Source of the DNA: Narthecium ossifragum
Taxonomy: Eukaryota; Streptophyta; Magnoliopsida; Dioscoreales; Nartheciaceae
Assembly (NCBI GenBank): GCA_963920575.1
Contig: OY986967.1
Span: forward strand, 27,233,137-27,297,136
Direction: 5' to 3'
Length of the DNA stretch: 64,000 bases
Shown: positions 55,594 to 64,000 of the stretch, in pieces
Position numbering within the stretch: position 1 is the stretch's first letter
Layout of the letters: each line of letters opens with the position of its first letter
Position numbers and translations under genes: made by a program
The notes under the pieces: model-generated
The model's input: only the letters and a program-made list of their open reading frames with translations
Told to the model about the DNA's origin: nothing
The model's database searches: none

Positions 55594-58133
55594 ATGGCGG
55601 CGGCAGTTGTTTCTTATGTGGTGAATAAACTCGGTGATTATCTCTTGCAACTTGCAAGAAGCCTCCAGTTTTACAGGAGTTGGGGATGAAGTCCAATGCC
55701 TGGAGAGCGAACTAAGGGGTATGCTTTGCTTGCTCACTGATGCCGATAATAAACTTATCAGAGAACTTGCTTATGATGCCGAAGATGCAATTGAAACTTT
55801 CATATACAAAGTCAAGAAGCACCATCATCTGTCTCCGCCCATAATGGCTCATTATCAAGTTGGTAAAAAGATTCAACAAATAAAGGCTAGAGTCTCTCAG
55901 ATCTCTGCTCGCAGAGCTACTCTTGGCATTGCTAATCTAGCTGAAGATGGAGGGGCTGTGAATGCTATGGTGACCGAGAATCTCGAAGCTCGGAGGCGAT
56001 TGTGTCCTCATCACTATGACGAAACCAGCATTGTTGGTTTTTTCGAAGAAAAGGAAGCAATGGTGGATCAATTGCTTGATAAGGAGAAGCGTCATTTTGT
56101 GATTTATATAGTTGGCATGGGTGGCCTTGGAAAGACCACTCTTGTCAAGAAAGTTTTCCATAGCAATGAAGTTTCGCAGCACCTCAGGACTCGTATTTGG
56201 GTGTCAGTGTCTCAATCTTACAGCGTAGTTGAGCTCCTGAAAATAATATTGAAAATAGCTGACGGAACAACGGACACTGACAAGTTAGATGAAGAAGAGT
56301 TCAACTTGAAGCTTTGTGAAGCACTAAAGGCTTGGGGAAGGTACGTGATAGTTATGGATGATGTATGGAAGAGTGAAGTGTGGAGGCAGATAGAAACGGC
56401 TCTACCAGATATGAGCAGTGGAAGCAGGGTGATATTTACCATGCGCATCGAAGATGTTGCAAAATCTGCCGACCCAACTATCCCTCACACACAAATTACG
56501 ACTGCTGAATAAAGAAGAAAACATGAAGCTCTTCCTTAAAAAAGTCTACCCGTATCAAGATGTCCAAACTTTTAAAGGAGATCTGAAGGATGTAGGAGAA
56601 AAGCTGGTAGAAAAGTGTCACAGTTCGCTGCTTGCTTTAGAGGTTCTAGGAGGCCTTCTATCCAAAAAAGAAGAGAGATGCAGTGTGTGGTCAAGTATGT
56701 TAAATAAGGTGAAATGGCAATTGGCGGAAGATGTAAAAGAATCCTTGGATATCATAGGTTTGAGCTACGAGCAGCTGCCTTATTATCTGAAACAATGTTA
56801 TCTATATATAGGCACCTTTCCAGAAGATTCGCAAATAAGGGTGAGAAATTTGATATGATTATGGATAGCTGAAGGATTCATACCACAGAGAGGAAGAGAA
56901 AGTAGGGAAGCAATGGCAGAAGACTTCTTAGATGAGCTAATACAACGGTGCATGATTCAGGTAGCAGGCGGAAGATACTACGATGGCTGTGTCGATAAGA
57001 TCTCCCATTCATGATCTCATGCATATACCAAGGCAGAGCGAGTGGATTCTTGAGTGTGGTGAGTCATCATGTAAATGATATGCTGAGTTCTTCAAGTGAT
57101 CTGGTAGGAATTCGTCGGTTGCCCTTCAATAATCATCTCAAGCAAAAGTGGGAGGCGCCGAGCTTGCATACATTACTGGGTTTCAATCTGTCTAGACAAG
57201 TAAGCAAGGTCAGCAAATTCTTCAATGAGTTGAAACTTCTGCGAGTTATTGATATAAGTGGGGTATCTGATGATCTTAAGTTGCCGGAAGAAATAAAAAG
57301 AATGATCCGTCTGAGATACTTGAGATGGGCTACGAATGGAAATTCTTTAATCTCCCCTTCGGTGATAAAAAATCTTTACAACCTGCTAGTCATTGATGTA
57401 TATCCTGGGCTTGATGGCTCTTCTGCGAGTATTGGAGGATTGGAGAAACTGAAGATACTGAGAAACGCATAAGTGGTGGGAGATGCATGGGTTGAGAGTG
57501 ATTTGAGAAAGTACGTTCACCCACCTTGAAAAGCTAGAGTTAACAAATATCGTATAAACAAAGAGCAGTGGAAGCTATTCATGTCACTTCGGCAGTTGCC
57601 TTCCCTTGACTCTAATAATCTGTATCAACGGAACTCGACCATGAGACCATCGCCTTATCGTGCTTTCCGGTTATGAGACATTCCCTTCGTTCTTTAAAAT
57701 TGAACGGAAAATGGCACTGGAGCACCACTGACATGCATCTTAATCCTTTCCCTTCTGGCCTTGCAAAGCTTACTTTGATGAGATCACAGTTGGAGTTTGA
57801 TCCGATACCAACATTGGAGAAGCTACCCAACCTCATCTCTCTTAAGCTGATACTGAACTTCGGTGGGTTTCCACAACTTCAACCCATGGAAATCCATGAC
57901 TTGGATGTACCGGAGGAGTGGACAGTGGCTGCTGGAGCAATGCCCAACCTCACCCAGTTGAGTATGAACTGGGTCACTGGCCTGAAGATGATACCCGAGG
58001 GAATCCAGATTATGACCACCTTCAAGAGTTGAAGCTGGTGGGCATGTCTGAGCAGTTGAAGAGAAGGGTTCAGCACGGCATTGGCGAGGATTGGCACAAG
58101 ATCCAGCACGTTCCATCCATCATCATCAAATGA
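55594..58133 (+). pseudogene. CC-NBS-LRR (RPP13-like) disease-resistance pseudogene
   Basis: Starts MAAAVVSYVVNKLGDYLLQ. It has an Rx-type coiled coil (LAYDAEDAIETFIYKVKKHH) with a small internal deletion, then an NB-ARC domain: P-loop GMGGLGKTT (about 56114), kinase-2 VIVMDDVW (about 56345), RNBS-B GSRVIFTMR, and a degenerate GLPLA (CHSSLLALEVLGG). LRRs follow (LRVIDISGVSDDLKLPEEIK; EKLPNLISLKLILN), ending GEDWHKIQHVPSIIIK. Lesions: a 7-bp tandem duplication CTTGCAA (55644-55657) shifts the frame after codon 19; an extra CA near 56486-56492 shifts it again; TGA at 56856 replaces Arg in NLI-R-LWIAEGF; further shifts occur near 57007-57050, 57470-57670 and 58030. No intact receptor can be made. 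Confidence 0.9.
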
Positions 58134-58986
58134 CCAGTGTAACTCAATGATCTGCGAGTCAATTACTCCATTCCTCACCTTTTAATAAGCTCACCTCTGC
58201 TTTGATCATTGAATGATCGCTTATTCACTTATCTTGCGGGGAGTTGAATGTTGTTGATCCTGGGAAGAACTACTGGTGCCGAGGATGATGGACATCACTT
58301 CTTCCAATGTGGGTTCAGTTCTTGTATTCTCTTGCCATTGTTTGAGCAAGCTCAGTTCTTGACATCACACTGTTCATCAACTCGAAACATTACGAGATGT
58401 TGTAAATTGGCTGTAATAAAAGCTGTGATATATGTAAAAGTTTTTGGTAATTGTTGAAGTAAAATGATCATAATTATTGTTCAAATTAAAATTATTTTCT
58501 CCTATATATATACTAGTACTCATTCATGTTTTACAGTTCTCTTACTTAAGGAATATGTATATATATATGTAAAGCTAATTTAGGAAATATGTATATGTAA
58601 ATCAAATTAAGGTTGATATATAAACTAACCTAGGGAATATGTACATCTAAACAGTCTTATTAAGGGGGAAACGGTTGTAATCGTTTTTGCTCTTTATAAG
58701 ATTGACAGAGGGTTAAGGTAACTTTGTATTTATAACTTGGGTAATCTAATGATTGGGAAAGGAGTGTGGGAGTTAGTGGGGAGAGTGAGGTTACTTATAA
58801 CCGTCTCAGTTGGCACGACAGCCCACCTTATATATGTACACTATTGGTTCCGCTGCCACTACTGGATATTCGGATACCAATCCGTTGGCCGTGGATTCGG
58901 ATCTTTTCTGGATCCGAACCGTTAGCACTACTCGCCAGCCTCTTGATATAAAACAGCTACCTTTCCAAATAACCGGGGAAACCCAA
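58134..58986. other. Spacer and probable promoter of the ankyrin-BTB gene
   Basis: AT-rich with TATATATA tracts (58505, 58558); short frames only. The upstream in-frame Met at 58810 precedes the chosen start of the next gene, but the intervening residues look like untranslated leader. Confidence 0.45.
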
Positions 58987-61900
58987 ATGGACCACCCTTC
59001 CTCTATAAGGCCATGGTCGCTCCTGGACGCCGGAGGCCTCGAGGACCTGGGCCTCGACCCGGAGGACCTCCAGCCCTCCATCCCGCTAAAGAAGGTCCCC
59101 GCCGGCGACCTCTTTGAGGCGGCGCGAGCCGGCGACGTCGCCCGGCTCCGTCACCTCCTGGACGACGGGGCCAACGTTAACGCCCGGGACCGATGGGACT
59201 CGGCGGCGCTCTACTACGCCTGCCTCGCTGGCCACCTCGAGGCCGCACGCATGCTCCTTGTGGCGGGGGCTATCTGCTCCGAGCGCACCTTCGACGGCGA
59301 CCGGTGCCACTATGCTGCTCTCAATTTGAAGGTGAGGAGGCTCTTGAGGGCTTTCGAGGCGCGCCCGCCGCCTCTGGGGCCGTTGCAGGGGGCTTTGAGG
59401 GAGACGTTTCTTGGGTGTGAGGCCAACCGGAGGGCTTTCTTGGAGGAGAACGATGGTGCCGCCGAAGCCGCTGCCGCTGCAGGTCAGGTGCTTGACGGAA
59501 TGCTTATTACTGTTCAATTTGGTGTTCTTGATTGTATTTAGCATCTTATTATGGGTGCACGATAATGCATGTGTGGTGATGTTTGTGTTGGGTTTCTGGA
59601 ATTTGGTGGGTGGAGATTATGAAATCGGATTCTTAAACATAATTTTCTTTAACAAGCAGGGTAGATTTATTTAGTTGTTCGCTTGATTTATTGGAGTCTA
59701 TTGAATTGCTAACTGCTGGCGAATTGTGCCAAAAGACATGTCTCTCATCGCTAAGATTGCAAGTGGATATGGTATATGCATAATTGTGATGAGTGGTCAT
59801 ACTGAGAAGATTACAAGGTGTATTCATATCATTTGCTTTGGGTTCTTCTGTGTAAAGATTCGAATCATAAACTTCTATCATTAGAGCCAATAGGATCATT
59901 AAGAATAAAACTTGATTTTCTGCCAACATGGGATGAGCAAATTTTTTATTGCCTTGTCGTTGTTTGATGTTTATGGCTCCTGGATTTTATTACTGCCATA
60001 TTCCATTTTGACAACACTAAAGTGTGGAATGGATGCTAACAGGTTATTCAACAGTGGATGATGGATCTCAATATAGTTCAATCCCTCCAGACATTATCTT
60101 TCATGTGGACAATAGGCGCATTGAAGCTCATAGAGTCATCCTAAGTGCAAGATCACCCTTCTTTAGGAAAAAATTTGAGACAGACTGGAAGGACAGAAAG
60201 GAAGTGAGATTTACAAGCCAAAAGCTATCCTATCGTGCATTGTATAGTCTTGTTCACTTTTTCTATACTGATAGACTTGAGATTGCAGTGGATGATATGG
60301 AGGATCTTGTGCGCACTTGTAAAGCCTGCAGATGTGAAGAATTACAGAAAATCTTGCTGAAAGAATTGATACATCACCAGTACGCAGAATATAAATCATT
60401 AAGGGACATAGATAACTCTCAGAAAAAATTTATCTTGCAGGGCTTATCCTTACCAGAGCAGGATAGGCTTCCATATTCCTTGCACACCATGCTACAATGC
60501 TGTCTTGCCAACTCCAGTGTAGAAGACTTGGGTGTTGACAACGAAAATGAGATGCAGGCAAGAAACTCTGGTCAAGATCTAGCAGATGTTTGCATAAAAG
60601 TTGGAAAAAAGATTTTCCGCTGCCACCAAGTTATACTGGCCTCACGATCAGAGTATTTCAAAGCGAGATTTTCTAGAATGACTGGTTTCCTTGAAGGCAA
60701 TGATGGATTTCCAAGTCACTCGCTTCCATTTCTTGAAGAGCATGAACTGAGTATGGAGGCCTTTGAGAAGCTGATAGAATACATGTAAGAAGGCAGATGA
60801 AGTAATGTTTGTGGTTTCAGTTATCCATTCCACAGTTGTTTCTGACATGTCCTGTTGAATTTAGGTACACAGATTGCTTAAAGGCTATGGACCCTGATCA
60901 GGTATCTCGTACAGCACTAGGAGGATATCTGAAAGGAAATACGACTTGAATTCTTGTTTTTAAGTTTCTCCAAGTACTAAGGTGGATATATCCTTTTAGG
61001 CTCAAGAAATGTTTGATGCTGCTTCAAGATACTTGTTATTTCCTCTTAAGCGTGCTGTTGCTGATGTTTTGATGCCACATCTGGAAATGGTCTCGCCTGC
61101 AGAGCTTTGCCACTGGCTGATATTATCTGACATGTATGGTATTCTTTGCAGCCAACTGTTTTCCAGTTTATCTTGCTTTGATTTTTTTTTTTTTTGCTTG
61201 AAGTTTGATGTTACTATATGCAATCTGGTTGCATCTTCCTATCTGGTGCATTCACACATGATTATCTATGATAATTGATATGTTGCATATCTGTATATTA
61301 GGCAAGAGGGTTTGTGCTTATGATATGGCTAATTTTTTGGTTGATGCTAACTGAATATTTTTGGTCCGTCTTTAGATAGTCATGTGTTTGTTTAGTTTGT
61401 TCTAAGAGTTAAACGGCATGAACTAGACATGTACATGGTTCAGCCTGGTGAAGATATTGCTATAGCCTTGCCAGTTGCATTCATAAAAGGTGTCTCCGCA
61501 CCAAACTTGGGCTAGTCCTTTTGTGAACTTTAGCGAGTATCATTGATGACCGTTTTATCAGTTACCGATTTCGGATCTTTTAGCGGAGAAATGAGACTCA
61601 AAGGCTGTTCAAGAGCCTTGAAGTCTATAGTAATCTCTTAGTGGACATTTCAGATATTAGTACTATATCCTTCATTACAGGCTCAAGAACCTGTACAAGA
61701 TACATGCAGTGGCGAAATATTTTTGTACATGTTGTTCCTATCAGGATGCTGATTTGGATGTAAAAGTTCCTGACCAGAATTTTGCCAGTCTCTTATTTAC
61801 GTTCAGTATAGCAAACTGCAGAGAAGGTAGCTGTATTCGAATTTTGAGTGTCAATGGAGAATGTATAGGGTAGACTCAGGCACCTAGCACAATGGTTTCT

Positions 61901-62317
61901 TCCATTTTACATTTTGTGGTAATAGATGATTGTAATTTCAGAAAGAATCCTTTGTGTTCCTGATCTTGCTAATGCAGGTATGGTGTATTGAAGATAAGGG
62001 AATATTGCCTGGATGTTATTGCCTGCAATTTTGAGACATTTGCTGAAACACCTGATTTCCGAGCGATGCTGCTGACACTCCCGCCACCATCTGGAGACTC
62101 CTCATTGCGAACAACTCTTCCAAGTGCTCCAGGGACTGGAAGGAAATCTGATCAAGGCAATCTTCTCGATGACCTCCGGGAGAAATGGCTTGAGGCTGAA
62201 GCTGCTGAGCTTGATAAGAGAGATGAGAGTGCAGCTTTATTTGACAAGCGTTTGGAAATGCTAATGCTTGTAGCAGAAAGAGAAGCTGCAGATGCCCATT
62301 CCAATGATAAGCTGTAG
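58987..62317 (+). CDS. Ankyrin-repeat protein with two BTB/POZ domains
   Basis: Five exons: 58987-59482, 60043-60784, 60865-60901, 61000-61133, 61978-62317; 582 residues. Closest in memory to Arabidopsis At2g04740, of similar length. Residues about 38-115 are ankyrin-like ([38 protein letters not shown]), then [22 protein letters not shown]1 is about 182-275 ([20 protein letters not shown]). BTB2 is about 346-450 ([20 protein letters not shown]). A BACK-like region follows ([20 protein letters not shown]) and a coiled, acidic C-terminus ([20 protein letters not shown]). BTB-ankyrin proteins commonly act as adaptors for Cullin-3 ubiquitin ligases; that role is inference here. Met 58987 is preferred over 58810 because family similarity begins there. 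Exon 1 is strongly GC-rich, the rest AT-rich. Confidence 0.92.
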
Positions 62318-62700
62318 ACTGAACATGACAATTTTTTGTGTGACAGACCAAAAGAAGTTGACACAACTAAGTCTGTCTTTGTTATAGTTTTTCTGAAACT
62401 TTTTGTTTTTTAACTTCTGACTTTGTTAGCAGAAAGGGTGCACCTCCTTTATTTATGTTTGGACGGTAATGTAACATTTACCTTGAGGTAAACCTTATAT
62501 TAATACGAGAGTAAAGAGGGTGCAAATTTTATCACCGAGAGATGGGCAATGGGGTCCAAAAGACTATATATATTTGCTTTCTTTTGAAAAAAAAACATAA
62601 TTTAATCAATTTTAATAATTTAATTATTTTTCTCTCTCTTATTTATTGAAGGAATTACTTACTTATCCTATGAAATTCTTATCCTATGAATTCCCTACTT
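62318..62700. other. 3' region of the ankyrin-BTB gene
   Basis: Probable 3' UTR to about 62500 (TTAATACGAGAGTAAAG), then AT-rich DNA. Nothing else recognised. Confidence 0.5.
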
Positions 62701-63660
62701 ATTGGAGGAATTCCTTACTTAGCTCTCCACTCTCTCTCTCTTCTGCCCCCTCTCCCTCGCTCTCTCTCTCTCTTCGGACCCTCTCTCTCTTCCGCCCCCC
62801 CTCTCTCTCTCTTCGGACTCTCTCTCTCTTCCGCCCCCACCTCGCTCTCTCTCTCTCTTCCGCCCCCCCTCTCTCTTCCGCCCCCACCTCGCTCTCTCTC
62901 TCTCTTCCGCCTGCGTGTTCTTCCATGTGCGCCGTGCCGCGCGCACCCATGCATGTTGTGCATGCCGCCCGCATGAGCTCCTCGCCCAGGGCCTGCGACG
63001 CCACCGCGTTGAGCTCCTCGCTCACCCCCTCCAATGCCTTCTTCCTTGCCACCACCAGCTCCATACCCACAACTAGATCAATGTCGAGCTCCAACATGAG
63101 GCGACGGTACAGGCGGCGCTCCGGCTGATGGAAGGCGTAGAGTCTATCTGTGGGGATTCGATCCGGCGCAGCACCAGCTCCAGGACCTCAACCTCCCCCC
63201 TGTCGCCGCCGGGGAGTCTCCCGAAGGATTCCTTGGCTCGGAGGTGCCTGCCTTGAGCTCGAAGGCGGCATCGAGCTCAGAGGAGCTCGGAGGCTCCGAG
63301 CTTGATGCCTCCCACCCGTCCCCCCTTCCGACCCTTCCTCTCCCGGCGGGGAGTGGGGGTCGTTGTAGGCGGGGTGGGGGGCGCCGGGCGAGGTGCCGGA
63401 GGAAGAGGGAGGAGAGAGAAACAGAGGGAGGAGAGAAAGGGAGAGGGGGAGAAACAGAGGAAGAGGGTGTAGAGAGGGGAGAAACAAAGGAGAGAGGGGG
63501 GGAGAGGAGAGAGAGGCAGGAGGAGAGAGAGGGAGGACGAGGAGAGAGGCGGGAGGAGAGAGAAGACCATATGGAGAGAGAGAGAGTGGATGGAGAGAGA
63601 AGACCATGTGAAGAGAGGCAGGAAGAGAGAGAGAACCTCAACACTCTGTTTTTTTGTACT
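62700..63660. repeat. CT-rich then GA-rich low-complexity tract
   Basis: CTCTCTCTCTTCCGCCCCC units repeat at 62715-62925. A GC-rich middle (62930-63400) leads into GAGAGAGAGG/GGAGAGAGAG units (63400-63640). Long Ser/Leu/Pro- or Arg/Glu/Gly-rich open frames on both strands are by-products of composition. Confidence 0.8.
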
Positions 63661-63667
63661 ACAGATA

Positions 63668-64000
63668 GGGGTGGCAATTCGGGTTCGCGGATCGGGTTCG
63701 GGTCGAATCATACACTGACCCGTTTAACAAAACACCAAACCCGAACCCGACCCGTTTATTAAATGGGTCAGGTTTATAAACCCGAACCCGACCCAATTAT
63801 AAACGGGTCAACCCGACCCGACCCGCCTAACCCATTTATTAAACGGGTCGGGTCGGGTCAGTTAAACGGGTCGGGTCGACCTGTTTAACAACAATCAAAC
63901 ATCAACATACATCCTCAGTAATTACAACCAATTACAAGCAATTACAAGTAGATCAAAGATTCAAAATACATCCTGATTCTTCACCATCATTGCCGAAATT
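63668..64000. mobile_element. Left part of a hAT element, same family as 12502-13248
   Basis: Starts TAGGGGTGGCAATTCGGG and continues with the same CCCGACCCGTTTA and GGGTCGGGT motifs as the 12.5 kb element. It runs off the window, so the right end and target duplication cannot be checked. Confidence 0.75.

Noticed and set aside
58810..58986. Upstream in-frame Met for the ankyrin-BTB protein
   Set aside because: The extra 59 residues show no family similarity and look like leader sequence. The family-like start [10 protein letters not shown] is at 58987.
62699..63762. Long Ser/Leu/Pro and Arg/Glu/Gly frames near the right end
   Set aside because: Open only because CT/GA repeats lack stop codons; no signal of a gene.
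1..64000. CRISPR arrays, operons, bacterial-type signals
   Set aside because: The DNA is eukaryotic. The regular repeats seen are satellites, transposon ends or peptide repeats.

Overview
This is nuclear DNA of a flowering plant. Its genes are split by GT-AG introns, and it carries TA-rich microsatellites, plant-type LTR retrotransposons, hAT, CACTA, PIF/Harbinger and Mutator-type transposons, and plant gene families (FAR1/FRS, class II glycine-rich proteins, a CC-NBS-LRR gene). GC-rich first exons (for example around 59.0 and 53.5 kb) next to AT-rich introns suggest a monocot, but I cannot name the species.

Layout. 0-1.6 kb (minus): a FAR1/FRS-type transposase-derived gene with two nonsense codons and an intron bounded by a direct repeat. 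2.1-5.3 kb: GC-rich minisatellites interrupted by a 2.4 kb solo LTR with a perfect 5-bp target duplication. 5.4-33.4 kb: a tandemly duplicated locus. Its repeating unit is a small two-exon secreted-peptide gene followed by several kb of shared downstream sequence. I find four peptide copies (one decapitated at 10.4-11.4 kb; three with both exons at 18.3, 22.5 and 30.4 kb), a glycine-rich sister at 20.6 kb, remnants at 5.4 and 27.6 kb, and a classical glycine-rich protein gene at 34.9 kb. Transposon insertions with clean target duplications distinguish the copies.

The peptide cluster is the most interesting part. Exon 1 is the signal peptide and leader of class II glycine-rich proteins (GRP family). 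Exon 2 of the 10.4 and 18.3 kb copies ends in a GRP-type cysteine tail. The glycine-rich centre is replaced by a core (Y..L.PNRP.C......PY.NC) that resembles RALF signalling peptides. The 22.5 kb copy has only four cysteines, with near-RALF spacing.

36-41 kb is mostly unassigned, with a degenerate 5S-rRNA-like sequence whose central module is triplicated. At 41.5-42.9 kb a Pack-MULE carries broken cytochrome P450 and pentatricopeptide fragments.

44-62.3 kb is gene territory: a TBC-domain Rab GAP (plus strand) convergent with a USP39-type, catalytically dead ubiquitin-hydrolase-like splicing factor (minus strand); a second Pack-MULE with a long open glutaredoxin-domain reading frame; a frameshifted CC-NBS-LRR pseudogene; and an ankyrin-double-BTB gene. 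The last 1.3 kb is CT/GA-rich low-complexity DNA and the start of another hAT element of the family seen at 12.5 kb.

Exon boundaries were read by eye from splice consensus, frame continuity and remembered family sequence. No searches or alignments were run.
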